DNA of 64,000 nt from Paenibacillus glacialis (GTDB lineage Bacteria > Bacillota > Bacilli > Paenibacillales > Paenibacillaceae), in contig NZ_LVJH01000048.1 in NCBI RefSeq assembly GCF_001637205.1, positions 124,001 to 188,000 of the forward strand, given 5' to 3'. Below, piece by piece: positions 30,809-40,346 of the stretch. The notes beneath the pieces are model-generated. The model was given only the letters and a program-made list of their open reading frames with translations, was not told the origin of the DNA and searched no databases. Each line of letters begins with the position of its first letter. The stretch's first letter is position 1. The translations under genes were made by a program, and so were the position numbers.

Positions 30809-32818
30809 ATGTGGTTAGAGCGATTGAAAAGATGGTCAAATTCTTTAAAGATCAAGTTTATGCTGTTTCTCTTGTTGCTTACTGTTATACCTGTTGTGTT
30901 AGTTGCGTCGATTCTAACCAACTTATTCACAGATAATGTGGAAAAGGAATTGAAAGAACAGCAAATGGTTATAGCGTCAGCGAATGCATTGAAGCTAAAC
31001 TCATTCTTAGAAATGAAGGTTCAGTCGATAGAAAGCATGTTGAGTAGTTATCGGTCAGTATTTTTACATAGTGATACTAAGGAAATAGCTGAACTTCTGA
31101 AAGTAATGAAGGCTATGAGTCCCGATGTTCTCTCCTATGCGTATTCACCTAAATCTGGTCTATCCATAAGTGATACCAATAATGAACTTGATCTATCTAA
31201 TTTCGAAAATTTCAAGCGCATGAAGGAGCAGAAGAAGGTAGCGATATCTGATATTTTACCAAGTGGGGGTAGTGGAGAGAATATAATCATTATCGATATC
31301 CCAATACTCGGCGATAGTAATGAGTTTCGTGGATTAGTTCAGGCTGTTGTTAGTCCTGGGAATATATTAGAGGATATAAACAGAAACAAAATGGGTGAGA
31401 CTGGGTCTGCTTTTTTGCTTTCAAAAGACGGTAAATACCTTGCACACCACTCAGATGAGAGAATTGGTAAGGATGTCAAGGAATTTGAGAACGCAAAAAC
31501 GGTTAGCGTGTATACAGAGACGATTTTGAAGGAAGATAAGGGAAATGTCATCTATGAAGTGAACGATGGCACGTCCAAATTAGCTTCCTTTGCTAAAGTT
31601 GATTCGACGGGTTGGAGAGTTGTTGTCTCGGGAAATGAAAATGAATTACTAAGTAGTGTCGAACAATCGAAAAATTCAGGCTTACTGGTCATTCTCCTGT
31701 GCGCTTTAGGCGTAGCTCTATTATCATATACCGTATCGGGATTTATATTGCGCCCTATTTATGCGATGACGAATCTTATGGGAAAAGTAGCTGACGGGGA
31801 TTTGACTGAACGACTGCAAACAAAAGGCAATGACGAAATACAACAGTTGAAAGGTAATATTAATATGATGTTAGATTCGTTTAGTCTCACACTAAACAAA
31901 CTGACAGATGCTATACAACATACAGCGGCCTCTTCTGAACAACTGACCGCTATTGCGTTGAACTCGGCTAGTACTTCAGAGGATACTGCGAATTCGGTGG
32001 AACGGATTAAGAATGGTGCTCAAGAGCAGTATAATGGATCTGAACAATCGGCTAATGCAATGGAGGAAATGTCATTGGGAATTCAGGAGATCGCCGAATC
32101 GTCAAGCATCGTTAACGAGAGGACTCAACAAGTGCACCGTCAAGTTACGCAAGGGGAGGTCGTCGTACAAGAAGCGATTCGACAAATCTCAAATGTTAAC
32201 GTTGCAGTGGAAAAGTCCGCATCTATGATCCAAGCAATGGAATCGAAGTCATCTGAGATTAACGAGATTGTCAATTATATATCAGACATAGCGAAACAAA
32301 CGAATATTTTATCCTTGAATGCTACGATTGAAGCAGCGCGTGCTGGTGAACATGGAAGAGGATTCGCTGTCGTTGCAGGAGAAGTGAAGAAATTGGCTGA
32401 ACAGACGAGGCAGGCCACAGTGGGCATAGACGGGATATTGAGAGAAATTCAACACTCAACATCACACACCTCTAAATCCATATCGAAGGGAATTGAAGAG
32501 GTTGCCAAAAGTGTGAGCCAGATTGAGGCAGTTGGAGATATATTCGGGTCCATTGTATATGAAGTTGTTGAAGTATCAACTCAAATGGAAGGTATGTCTG
32601 CCGCTACAGAGCAATTATCTGCAAGCACGCAGGAAGTATCAGCATCTATGAATGAAATTGTGGGTATTTCTCGCATTTCATTAGAAGAGTTGAAGACAAT
32701 TTCTAAATCGACTTCGGAACAACATCTGTCTATGGGGGAAATATCCACGTCATCGGAGTCATTAAGTCAAATGGCTATGGAACTTCAAGAAATGGTATCG
32801 AAGTTTAAAGTGAAGTAA
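30809..32818 (+). CDS. Methyl-accepting chemotaxis protein
   Basis: A 669-residue transmembrane chemoreceptor. TM1 is about residues 16-40. An extracellular Cache-type sensor (about 45-280) includes [19 protein letters not shown]2 is about 290-313, followed by HAMP ([18 protein letters not shown]) and the cytoplasmic signalling helices. The conserved tip is around residues 487-535 ([20 protein letters not shown], then [20 protein letters not shown]). It would relay ligand binding to CheA/CheW; the ligand is unknown. The start is ATG 30809 after GAGAGGGG. It is alone and ends at a strong terminator. Confidence 0.94.
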   Translation: MWLERLKRWSNSLKIKFMLFLLLLTVIPVVLVASILTNLFTDNVEKELKEQQMVIASANALKLNSFLEMKVQSIESMLSSYRSVFLHSDTKEIAELLKVMKAMSPDVLSYAYSPKSGLSISDTNNELDLSNFENFKRMKEQKKVAISDILPSGGSGENIIIIDIPILGDSNEFRGLVQAVVSPGNILEDINRNKMGETGSAFLLSKDGKYLAHHSDERIGKDVKEFENAKTVSVYTETILKEDKGNVIYEVNDGTSKLASFAKVDSTGWRVVVSGNENELLSSVEQSKNSGLLVILLCALGVALLSYTVSGFILRPIYAMTNLMGKVADGDLTERLQTKGNDEIQQLKGNINMMLDSFSLTLNKLTDAIQHTAASSEQLTAIALNSASTSEDTANSVERIKNGAQEQYNGSEQSANAMEEMSLGIQEIAESSSIVNERTQQVHRQVTQGEVVVQEAIRQISNVNVAVEKSASMIQAMESKSSEINEIVNYISDIAKQTNILSLNATIEAARAGEHGRGFAVVAGEVKKLAEQTRQATVGIDGILREIQHSTSHTSKSISKGIEEVAKSVSQIEAVGDIFGSIVYEVVEVSTQMEGMSAATEQLSASTQEVSASMNEIVGISRISLEELKTISKSTSEQHLSMGEISTSSESLSQMAMELQEMVSKFKVK

Positions 32819-32839
32819 GAAACAATGATAATAGTATCC

Positions 32840-32866
32840 AAAACGGCAGAGATGCCGTTTTTTTTG
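32840..32866 (+). terminator. Terminator of the chemoreceptor gene
   Basis: AAAACGGCA 32840-32848, GAGA loop, TGCCGTTTT, then T run. Confidence 0.9.
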
Positions 32867-32920
32867 TTTTGATTTTGTTGCAACAGGTTAGACCTGTGGA
32901 GAAAAGCAACATTCGCTAAG

Positions 32921-32950
32921 TTGCTGGAAAAGGTGGGGTTATTTTATAAT
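32921..32950 (+). promoter_or_regulatory. Promoter of the leader peptide and FusB-type gene
   Basis: TTGCTG 32921-32926 and TATAAT 32945-32950, spacer 18. The -35 overlaps an inverted repeat AGCAAC 32905-32910 / GTTGCT 32920-32925. Confidence 0.6.
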
Positions 32951-32975
32951 AGTCAGTAACAGGGAGGCGATAGGG

Positions 32976-33023
32976 ATGGCAAATCACTTTGTCAGATTAA
33001 GTAACTACTCATGCAAAGCCTAA
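32976..33023 (+). CDS. 15-residue leader peptide ahead of the FusB-type gene
   Basis: The ORF is MANHFVRLSNYSCKA, preceded by GGGAGGCGAT with good spacing and by its own promoter, about 130 bases before the resistance-type gene. Such short translated leaders are typical of ribosome-mediated attenuation of antibiotic-resistance genes. It is too short for usual gene finders. A role as regulator rather than product is inferred from the RNA structure downstream. Confidence 0.65.
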   Translation: MANHFVRLSNYSCKA

Positions 33024-33108
33024 TATTAGGGCGATACTTTGTATGGGGTGAACAGTTATCGTGAACATTGTCGCCCGAGAGCTTATATCGTTTCTAATAA
33101 TGGACTTT

Positions 33109-33142
33109 GCACCTTATTATCTTTTTATTAAAAATAAGGAGC
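33109..33142 (+). promoter_or_regulatory. RNA hairpin sequestering the ribosome site of the FusB-type gene
   Basis: CCTTATT 33112-33118 pairs with AATAAGG 33133-33139, flanked by a GC/GC pair (33109-33110 with 33141-33142). It hides AAGGAG 33136-33141, the ribosome site for ATG 33152. An earlier stem GGGCGA 33028-33033 / TCGCCC 33070-33075 could be the competing fold. This is the layout of a translational attenuator. Confidence 0.6.
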
Positions 33143-33151
33143 TGAAAAGCA

Positions 33152-33802
33152 ATGTTCAAACCATTCATTAGAAACCATCAATATAACCTAATCAAGAAGC
33201 AGACCGGTCTACTGCAGCATGCCTGCAACACCGTTTCTGATCCGAAAGTGGTGGAAGCGGTAAGATATAGCGCGCAATCCAAAATTATGGAGGCGTTACC
33301 GGATGCGAATGAGCATCAAAAGCAGACGTTGGAGAAGGTTTCGACGTTAAATACGGCGGGAGAATTCCACCATTATTTGAGTTCGTTGGAACCTTATATG
33401 ACGGAATTTGCGCATGTAACGGAAAAGCAGATTAAGAAGCTGTTCCCCAAAATTAAAAAATTGAAGATTCCCGAGTTAGCCGAAATCGATTCCCGTTATG
33501 TGACTTATCTTGGCTGGATCGATATCGCAACGAATAAATTGTTTTTAGTGTATCATCTGAACGGGCAGCTCGTCGGTGTAGAAGGAAAATATACCTTGGC
33601 GAATAAGAAAAGTTTTTGCTTATTATGTAATCGGCATGAAGAGGTTGCGTTTTATTTGGTGAATACGAAATCGAAACCAGCTAACGCTTCGCCTGATTAT
33701 TATAAGGCGATCGGCAACTATTTGTGTGTGAACAGCGAGACATGCAACAAGAACATCACGGATGTTACCGCATTGGAGAAATTTATTCATGACGTGGGTT
33801 AA
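33152..33802 (+). CDS. EF-G-binding protein, FusB/FusC family
   Basis: A 216-residue cytoplasmic protein. The N-terminal ~80 residues are helical (PFIRNHQYNLIKKQ onward). The C-terminal part is a treble-clef zinc-binding domain with CLLC, a nearby His and CVNSETC. FusB/FusC proteins bind elongation factor G and free it from ribosomes stalled by fusidic acid. Family length is about 213, so it is complete. Many Firmicutes carry a chromosomal FBP that gives little resistance, so a resistance phenotype is not certain. Expression appears to be attenuated by the leader peptide and hairpin just upstream. Confidence 0.88.
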   Translation: MFKPFIRNHQYNLIKKQTGLLQHACNTVSDPKVVEAVRYSAQSKIMEALPDANEHQKQTLEKVSTLNTAGEFHHYLSSLEPYMTEFAHVTEKQIKKLFPKIKKLKIPELAEIDSRYVTYLGWIDIATNKLFLVYHLNGQLVGVEGKYTLANKKSFCLLCNRHEEVAFYLVNTKSKPANASPDYYKAIGNYLCVNSETCNKNITDVTALEKFIHDVG

Positions 33803-34215
33803 AGATCCTATATATCGTAAGTGGAACTGATGAACATCTCCGAATAGATATCGTCATCGCTGTTATCACATCTTAATTGAGGCGTTGAATCGGCGCGACA
33901 TGCTGATTTGGGCTCCAACCTTTGGCATTACGTCGTGGTATAAATGAGACGTGCCTGAATGATCGCTATTAATGATCGGTCCAGTCACGTCTCATGCTTT
34001 TTAAATGCGCTTCTAAGCGTTTCAAATACAAGATTTATTGTATTTTTATAGAACTTAAATTTACATAAGAAGCATTGTATGTTGCGGAAATTATTAAACC
34101 GGCATAATTGGCTTATACTTGTAGTAATGCAATATAATTACATTGGTTATTAATTCTTTGTGAGTGCACAGATTTAATAATCCAGGATATTTCCTAGAAA
34201 GGATGGAGCGACTCC
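33803..34215. other. Intergenic stretch with a terminator only
   Basis: Contains the terminator at 33944-34002 and a run of A+T-rich sequence before the AraC-type gene. A weak promoter-like pair (TTGGCT near 34108, TATAAT near 34133) is possible. No coding sequence was seen. Confidence 0.5.
33944..34002 (+). terminator. Terminator downstream of the FusB-type gene
   Basis: ATGAGACGTG 33944-33953 pairs with CACGTCTCAT 33986-33995, with an inner GATC/GATC stem, followed by GCTTTTT. Confidence 0.65.
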
Positions 34216-35067
34216 ATGGATTATAAAGTCCATTGCTCTTGTCGCGCATATGCTATGCTGTTACGCACGTATATTCCACGAGCACCATTGTCAGGTTTTG
34301 TGGATTTTTTTTGGTATTTCGAAGGATATCATCCGCCTCATACGAGGGAGCTCACGCTACCTGATGGTTCAGTTGAACTCGTGTTTAACTTGAATGAAGA
34401 TAAGATTAAATTGTTTGACCGAGAGAATAAGGGCTTGTTGTATGACAGGTCTGTCATTTGCGGACCGCATTCAGAATATTTCATCATTGATACTTCTGTA
34501 GAGACCACATCGTTGGGTATACATTTCAGACCGGGTGGTATTAATCCATTTCTTAAAATGCCAGTGAATGAATTACATAACAATAATGTATCCTTGGATA
34601 CACTTTGGGGAACACGAGCCCATGATTTGCATGAGAAGATACTTCTTTCGAAAACGGTGGATGATAAGTTTCGAACACTTGAAGAAAGCCTAATGAAGCT
34701 GGCCTCCCGACCTCTGATACGTCATCCGGCAGTAAGCTTCGCACTTAACGAATTTCAGAGTTTGTCAGATAAGAGACCTCTCTCGGATGTGATCGGACAA
34801 ATCGGTTTAAGCCAAAGGAGATTTATCCAGATCTTTAAAGAAGAAGTGGGGTTGACTCCCAAGCTCTTCTGTCGTCTTCGCCGCTTTCAGGAGGTATTGA
34901 ACAGAATAGACCACACTAAGATCGTCAATTGGTTGGATGTCGCTATCGCTTGCGGATATTATGATCAGATGCATTTTATTAAAGATTTTCAGGCCTTCTC
35001 CAGTCTCAATCCAACTGATTATTTCTCGAGGCAAGGTAAGCATCACAATCACGTTGGGATCTATTAA
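34216..35067 (+). CDS. AraC-family transcriptional regulator
   Basis: 283 residues. The N-terminal ~150 residues resemble the ligand-binding domain seen in small-molecule AraC proteins of the DUF6597 kind (SGFVDFFWYFEGY, LPDGSVELVFNL, LGIHFRPGG). The C-terminal ~100 residues are the double helix-turn-helix (LSDVIGQIGLSQRRFIQIFKEE and WLDVAIACGYYDQMHFIKDF). The start is ATG 34216 after AAAGGATGGAG. It lies 124 bases upstream of a VOC gene on the same strand, which is a common pairing and a likely target. Effector unknown. Confidence 0.85.
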   Translation: MDYKVHCSCRAYAMLLRTYIPRAPLSGFVDFFWYFEGYHPPHTRELTLPDGSVELVFNLNEDKIKLFDRENKGLLYDRSVICGPHSEYFIIDTSVETTSLGIHFRPGGINPFLKMPVNELHNNNVSLDTLWGTRAHDLHEKILLSKTVDDKFRTLEESLMKLASRPLIRHPAVSFALNEFQSLSDKRPLSDVIGQIGLSQRRFIQIFKEEVGLTPKLFCRLRRFQEVLNRIDHTKIVNWLDVAIACGYYDQMHFIKDFQAFSSLNPTDYFSRQGKHHNHVGIY

Positions 35068-35191
35068 ATAAAGGTCAATTTTTTACTATACGCTCGTTTG
35101 GGGGTTGGTTAGTATATATAAATGAGGCGGGAATGTATCTATTGATACTACAAAGCTCATCAAATTTAGGGATAGAGGAAGGTGTATTTAT

Positions 35192-35626
35192 ATGATTAAA
35201 GCAACCCCGTTCCTATGGATCAAAAATACTGCGGAGGCGATCGAGTTCTACAAGAAGGCATTTGATGCAGAAGAGAAATATCGCTTGACGGAGCCGGGGG
35301 GGAAAGTGGCTCATGCTGAAATAACAATCGGCGGGGCCAAAATATCACTTGCAGGTGAATATCCTGAATATGGAATTTTGGGTCCAGAAACTATTGGCAA
35401 TACTACGGTTGGTATCCAACTGCAGACCGACGATGCGGACAAGTTGTTCCAACAGGCGATTGCAGCTGGAGCAACAATCGTTAATCCGATGACGGATCAA
35501 TTTTATGGGGATCGAGCGGGAAGTGTGAAGGATCCGTTCGGACATTATTGGATGATTTATACTACGATTGAAATCGTGGATCCGGAGGAAATGCAGAAGC
35601 GATTCCTTGCCTTGTTTGAGAGTTAA
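35192..35626 (+). CDS. VOC-family (glyoxalase/PhnB-like) protein
   Basis: A 144-residue protein with paired beta-alpha-beta-beta-beta modules of the vicinal-oxygen-chelate fold. The N-terminal WIKNTAEAIEFYKKAF, KVAHAEITIGGAKISL and the C-terminal DRAGSVKDPFGHYWMI are typical of the PhnB/bleomycin-resistance-like branch. Metal dependence and substrate are not evident; many such proteins have no known function. Start at ATG 35192 behind GAGGAAGG. A terminator follows, so with the AraC gene it forms a small unit. Confidence 0.85.
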   Translation: MIKATPFLWIKNTAEAIEFYKKAFDAEEKYRLTEPGGKVAHAEITIGGAKISLAGEYPEYGILGPETIGNTTVGIQLQTDDADKLFQQAIAAGATIVNPMTDQFYGDRAGSVKDPFGHYWMIYTTIEIVDPEEMQKRFLALFES

Positions 35627-35685
35627 GCTAGTTTAAGGATTTAAGGGTTCGATCTTCCGTATTATCAACGATAAATAAACTACCT

Positions 35686-35711
35686 AACGCTTGGATTCCA
35701 AGCGTTTTTCT
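35686..35711 (+). terminator. Terminator of the VOC gene
   Basis: AACGCTTGG 35686-35694, ATT loop, CCAAGCGTT 35698-35706, then TTTTC. Confidence 0.85.
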
Positions 35712-35847
35712 TGTGTACAAATGATTTCACAATTTCCTATCAATAGATACAGATATCTCATAGAGGGCTCGTACTACTTCAGGTATACTCTTTGGGATAT
35801 TCAGTAATCTTAGTATAAATTTGGTGGTCAAAGGGAGTGATATGGAC

Positions 35848-36768
35848 ATGACTGCTCTGGAAATACAATCACTGAGTAAGAGTTTTGGGAGCAATAAAAC
35901 CGTAGATAACTTGTCTATTTGTGTGGAACATGGTGAAATATTCAGCCTGCTCGGACCTAATGGAGCGGGGAAAACAACAACGATTAACATGATCACTGGC
36001 GTATTGGAAATGGACGAAGGGAATATCATCGTTAACGGTATATCCTATCAAAAGGGCAGTTCTGCTATGAGTAAGATAGGTGTATGTACACAGGATATAC
36101 AGCTATGGCCGTTCATGACTTGCGAGGAACAGCTTCATTTTATGGGAAACCTTTATAAGATGGACAACAAAGTGATTAAAGAACGATCTCTCCACTTGCT
36201 AGAAAGAATCGGATTGGCGGACAAGAGAAAGGTATGGGCAAAGAAACTATCGGGTGGGATGCAGAGACGTCTGCATTTGATTATGTCGGTTATACATGAT
36301 CCTGATCTTATTATTCTGGATGAACCCGAAGCTGGACTTGACCCCCAGAGCAGAATACTTGTAAGGGAGTTTATTAAGTCACTATCTGGTTCCAAAACAT
36401 TCCTATTAACGACACATAACATGGATGAAGCGGAAAGGTTGTCTTCAAGGGTTGCTATAATGGACAAAGGGAGAATTCTGGTATGTGATACACCTGTCGC
36501 TCTACGCGAGAAATTCACGCCCGAAGAAACCCTTGAATTCTTGTATCCAGAGCCAATCGTAATGACACAGCAATGGGAGTCTTCCTCCTATCGTGTTCAT
36601 ATGGACGGTAAATCCATAAGGGTCATCGGTTATCAATTAACACTTGCCGTACCGGATATACTCAGTAAAGTTGTATCTCAGTTTGGTCACCCGATGACCT
36701 TCAGTTTAAGACAAAGTACCCTTGAGGATGTTTTTATTAAGCTGACTGGAAGGAGCCTGAGGCAATGA
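35848..36768 (+). CDS. ABC transporter ATP-binding protein
   Basis: About 306 residues, DrrA/CcmA-like ATPase of an exporter. Walker A GPNGAGKTT (about 40-48), ABC signature LSGGMQRR, Walker B LIILDEPEAGLDP and switch His in TTHNMDEAERLS are all intact. A ~70-residue C-terminal extension is usual for this group. AAGGGAGTGAT (35831-35841) favours ATG 35848; ATG 35842 and TTG 35821 are also in frame. It overlaps the permease gene by 4 bases (ATGA), so the two are co-translated. Confidence 0.92.
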   Translation: MTALEIQSLSKSFGSNKTVDNLSICVEHGEIFSLLGPNGAGKTTTINMITGVLEMDEGNIIVNGISYQKGSSAMSKIGVCTQDIQLWPFMTCEEQLHFMGNLYKMDNKVIKERSLHLLERIGLADKRKVWAKKLSGGMQRRLHLIMSVIHDPDLIILDEPEAGLDPQSRILVREFIKSLSGSKTFLLTTHNMDEAERLSSRVAIMDKGRILVCDTPVALREKFTPEETLEFLYPEPIVMTQQWESSSYRVHMDGKSIRVIGYQLTLAVPDILSKVVSQFGHPMTFSLRQSTLEDVFIKLTGRSLRQ

Positions 36769-37895
36769 GGTTGTTGGTCGTTTTTAAGAAAAGTATAATA
36801 GAGCAGTTTAGGGATTCAAAAGCACTGATATTGACGATACTCTCACCAATCATTTTTATCATTATTTTTGGTTTGGCTTTTGGTCAAGGGTTCTACACTT
36901 ATTCTTTAGGAATATCTAACGATGATACAGGGGCTTTAGGTGGGAAGTTGGTCCAAGAAATTCAGAACAGCATTTATCCCAACGGAAATAAAATGTATGA
37001 TATTGTGTTAGTCGATTTCGATCATGAGCAGGTTAAGAACGACATTACAAGCCGAAATTATGACGCTCACCTTTACATCCCACCACATTTCAGTCAATCC
37101 ATCCAACAAGAGTTGTCACAAGTCCGAGTACCCATCACAGGCAATCCCGCTAACCTTTCATACAACTTTATTAGCAGTTTCGTGGAGAATTTTATTCATA
37201 ATTTTATATGGAATAACGGCATGATGACTAATCCAATTGAGATTGTGTACGAGGAGACTGAGCTCACGCAAGTAAAGTCTGAATTCGATGTCATGGCTCC
37301 CGGTTTGATCGTGTTCTCTGTATTTTTCCTGTTAATTCAAAGTGCTATGGTTGTGACGAAGGAAGTGGAAAGCAGGACGATTCAAAGAATTGTCTTGTCC
37401 AAGGTGAAATCTTTCGAAATATGCGGAGGAATAAGCTTATCTCAACTGATGTTGGCAGCCATCATGATTCCCCTTGTGTTTGCGACAAGTCTTATGCTCG
37501 AATTTACGTCATCGGGTTCTTTTGGACTGGCTTTTGTGATCAGTTTGATTGCGACATTCTCGGCGATTGGTATTGGCCTGATTATTGCATCTTTCTGCAA
37601 AACGTCATTGGAAGCATTCATTATTGGTAATGTTGTTGTTACGCCAATGTTGTTCTTGGCAGGTATTTTCTTTGAAGTTCCATCCGCGAATCTATTTACC
37701 ATAATGGGGAAAGAGATTGATGTACTAACATTCATTCCAACAGTGGATGCAGTCAGTGCCATGAACAAGATCCTGATTAATAATGCTGATTTCTCAGACA
37801 TCCTGCCTGAATTCATCGTGCTAACCATACTATCAACTGGATATTTTGTTGTGGGAGTGTACCTATTTAGTCGACGTTATATGATAAGAGCATAA
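36765..37895 (+). CDS. ABC-2 type transporter permease
   Basis: A 376-residue permease with an N-terminal membrane helix (about 22-42), a large outside loop (~45-170) and five more helices in the C-terminal half. These include FSVFFLLIQSAMVVTKEVES and the coupling segment RTIQRIVLSKVKSF. The organisation is that of ABC2_membrane_3 drug or lipid exporters. It works with the ATPase encoded just upstream. Substrate unknown. It ends 13 bases from a convergent minus-strand gene. Confidence 0.9.
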   Translation: MRLLVVFKKSIIEQFRDSKALILTILSPIIFIIIFGLAFGQGFYTYSLGISNDDTGALGGKLVQEIQNSIYPNGNKMYDIVLVDFDHEQVKNDITSRNYDAHLYIPPHFSQSIQQELSQVRVPITGNPANLSYNFISSFVENFIHNFIWNNGMMTNPIEIVYEETELTQVKSEFDVMAPGLIVFSVFFLLIQSAMVVTKEVESRTIQRIVLSKVKSFEICGGISLSQLMLAAIMIPLVFATSLMLEFTSSGSFGLAFVISLIATFSAIGIGLIIASFCKTSLEAFIIGNVVVTPMLFLAGIFFEVPSANLFTIMGKEIDVLTFIPTVDAVSAMNKILINNADFSDILPEFIVLTILSTGYFVVGVYLFSRRYMIRA

Positions 37896-37908
37896 ATGCT
37901 TGTGAGAA

Positions 37909-39075
37909 CTATATTCTCCCATCAAGATTGACTCGATAAAGATAGTCCATCTGGTGTTCCACCAAGATAGGGGGCATCAATGGAAATATTGCGTTTCTAA
38001 GTGAAACCGCGACTCTTCCTTCCAACTGGGCTAACTTACCAACCCTGTTGGACATTGTAGTAATCTTGCCCGTACGCTTGACCCGATCGTGGTTATAACG
38101 TTCTAAGGCTTCCAAGACATTGGAAGATCGTTTGATGTGACCTGCTAGAATAACTGAATCTTCGATCGCTTGTCCTGCTCCTTGTCCCATATTCGGAGTT
38201 GTTGCATGGGCCGCATCACCGAGGAGCGCTATTCGTCCAAACGAATAGCGGGAAAGTGGTGGAAGGTACATGATGTCGTGGTGAAGAAGTTGTTCGTTCT
38301 GAGAAAGCGCCAGTACTTGCGGTATTGGATTATGGTATTCTTGAAACCGTCGTTGTAAATTTTTAACTGTGAAGTTGTTAAATTGAGGGTCTGATTGAAT
38401 GGCATTCAGGCAGGCGAACCAGTAAATGTGATCATTGGTCAGTGGAACGATCCCGAAACGTCCGTTACTTCCCCATGACTCCGTAAATACGTTTGGATCG
38501 TAACCAAGCAGCAGTTCAGGATCGATTTGAACGACAGATCTCCAACATGTGTATCCAGCATACTTCGGTACAGCATGTGGGAGAAGCTCCCCTCGGATGA
38601 CGGAACTAATTCCGTCGGCTGCAATGAGTAAATCTCCTTCTTCTTTCGATCCGTCCTCGAACCATACGGTAACACCGGATGGTTGCTGTTCGAACCGTGT
38701 ACATGTCTTACTACACTGTATGGGGTGCTCTGTTCCCAAAGCTTTTAATAGAATCTCAAGGAGCATCGATCGGAGAATAGTCACATTATCTGTTCCGTAT
38801 TTTTTACTTATTGTAGACGTTTCCGTATGACTGAGTTGTTTGCCGGTATCTGTCATGATCTGAAGGCTGTGAAGAAGCTTTCCGGCTTGAAGTACTTCGT
38901 CTCCTACACCAAGTAACTGCAATGCACGCACAGCGTTTGCACCAATACCGAGAGCTGCACCGCCTATAGATACTTGAGACTTTTTTTCGAAAACGGTCGT
39001 GTGTATACCTATCTTGCGTAAGGCAAGAGCAACACATAATCCACCAATTCCTGCTCCAATAACGATTACCTTCAC
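37909..39075 (-). CDS. FAD-dependent monooxygenase
   Basis: A ~388-residue flavoprotein of the aromatic-ring hydroxylase class (PHBH fold). FAD dinucleotide motif VIVIGAGIGGLCVALALRK opens the protein, DG-type motif DLLIAADGISSVIR is near the middle, and LLGDAAHATTPNMGQGAGQ binds the flavin ribityl chain. Such enzymes use NAD(P)H and O2 to hydroxylate aromatics or modify antibiotics; the substrate is unknown. An open frame continues to 39099, but GGATGGTGTG before the GTG at 39075 favours that start. Confidence 0.88.
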   Translation of the reverse strand: MKVIVIGAGIGGLCVALALRKIGIHTTVFEKKSQVSIGGAALGIGANAVRALQLLGVGDEVLQAGKLLHSLQIMTDTGKQLSHTETSTISKKYGTDNVTILRSMLLEILLKALGTEHPIQCSKTCTRFEQQPSGVTVWFEDGSKEEGDLLIAADGISSVIRGELLPHAVPKYAGYTCWRSVVQIDPELLLGYDPNVFTESWGSNGRFGIVPLTNDHIYWFACLNAIQSDPQFNNFTVKNLQRRFQEYHNPIPQVLALSQNEQLLHHDIMYLPPLSRYSFGRIALLGDAAHATTPNMGQGAGQAIEDSVILAGHIKRSSNVLEALERYNHDRVKRTGKITTMSNRVGKLAQLEGRVAVSLRNAIFPLMPPILVEHQMDYLYRVNLDGRI

Positions 39076-39195
39076 GTCACACCATCCTATTAATTTCATT
39101 TTTAGAAACTATATCCAGATTAGCTTCTATTATAACGAAAATGACTTAATCCGCCTATTAGATTTGTAGCCTAACATTTGATCCGGTATAAATAT

Positions 39196-40233
39196 TCACT
39201 TTCCATGCGTGTTACTTTTTTTCTTGATCGCCCATGTGAGACGTGTGTCTTTGGCGTATTTTGTTGTACCGGGATTGCCTTCTGATCTTACAATGGTTAA
39301 GTCGTTCAGACGTACAATAAATGACCATAAGCTATCAAATTTTAGTTCCTTCTTATATTGGCAAACAAATCCTAGCTTTCCTGATAAAATCTGTTGGGCG
39401 AATAATATAGAATCGGGATAATTCTGGGTCATCCGTAAAGCTTGCTGAGCAGTGTGATAACGCGTCTCTGATAAATACCAGTTCTGTTCTGGTTTTCCGT
39501 CATATTTCAGTATCGTTGGTTCGATAAAGTGGTTCGTTGCAACTAGAAATTGTTCCTCTCCTGTAGGCTTTCTTACAACTATTAATTCTGAGCAGCATTC
39601 AACGACAGCCATATCACCATACCGGTCAGCTAAGATTATGTTCTGCGAAGTACAGATGGGTAAGTTATGCAAAAGTGCGATAGCTTCCTCTACATTTTTA
39701 CTTTTTTCCAGCAAGTAACGGACGATGAATAAGAAGTTAAATCCTGGTTTGGTGTGATTAACTGCTACAAAAGTCATTCCTACAGCAAGTCCATGCTCGT
39801 TAACCCCATCTTCTTTACCGACTAAGGCATCACCTTGACCTACAAATGTATACCCGGCAGTTGGACGTACGAGGCAACTTTCTGTCACTTTTTTGAACCT
39901 TGAGAACATATCGTGGTTTCTAGCGAATATTAGATCTGTACCATCCTTAAAACAAATGCAGGTACATCCATAATTTTCACCAAATACTCCCATATTCAAC
40001 AGAAAACAGGCAAATGGTTCGAAAGGATATTGGAGCCCGTCAGACATTCCTCGTATTTCATCAATGATTTCTGGATAATGCAAGTGATAGAGGGACAACG
40101 ATTGAAGGCCGAAGGCCTGTTGTTCTTCCGATAATTGAATGATGTTGTCAAATCGGATACCATTACGGTATAAGAGTGTGCCGTACTTTAATCCCATTTC
40201 ATAATGAGTACCTTGTAGTCTTGGGTGATACAT
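39196..40233 (-). CDS. C45-family peptidase / acyltransferase-like Ntn hydrolase
   Basis: 345 residues resembling linear-amide hydrolases related to acyl-CoA:6-aminopenicillanate acyltransferase. The N-terminal LQGTHYEMGLKYG and the segment NYGCTCICFKDG contain the Cys that, after autocleavage, would be the N-terminal nucleophile (Gly-Cys junction). FARNHDMF and GVNEHGLAVGM are typical of the family. Substrate unknown; beta-lactam chemistry should not be assumed. Start is ATG 40233 with AGGAAGTGAT on the minus strand. It lies 120 bases upstream of the monooxygenase on the same strand. Confidence 0.8.
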   Translation of the reverse strand: MYHPRLQGTHYEMGLKYGTLLYRNGIRFDNIIQLSEEQQAFGLQSLSLYHLHYPEIIDEIRGMSDGLQYPFEPFACFLLNMGVFGENYGCTCICFKDGTDLIFARNHDMFSRFKKVTESCLVRPTAGYTFVGQGDALVGKEDGVNEHGLAVGMTFVAVNHTKPGFNFLFIVRYLLEKSKNVEEAIALLHNLPICTSQNIILADRYGDMAVVECCSELIVVRKPTGEEQFLVATNHFIEPTILKYDGKPEQNWYLSETRYHTAQQALRMTQNYPDSILFAQQILSGKLGFVCQYKKELKFDSLWSFIVRLNDLTIVRSEGNPGTTKYAKDTRLTWAIKKKSNTHGK

Positions 40234-40346
40234 GGCTAATCACTTCCTTTTAATTAATATTGAATATAGCTTTACCTTATCGTAGAAGAATAGGGAACTA
40301 TTTTCTTGATGAAAAATGCTAGTATCAGCGGATGGAGCGAGAAAAA

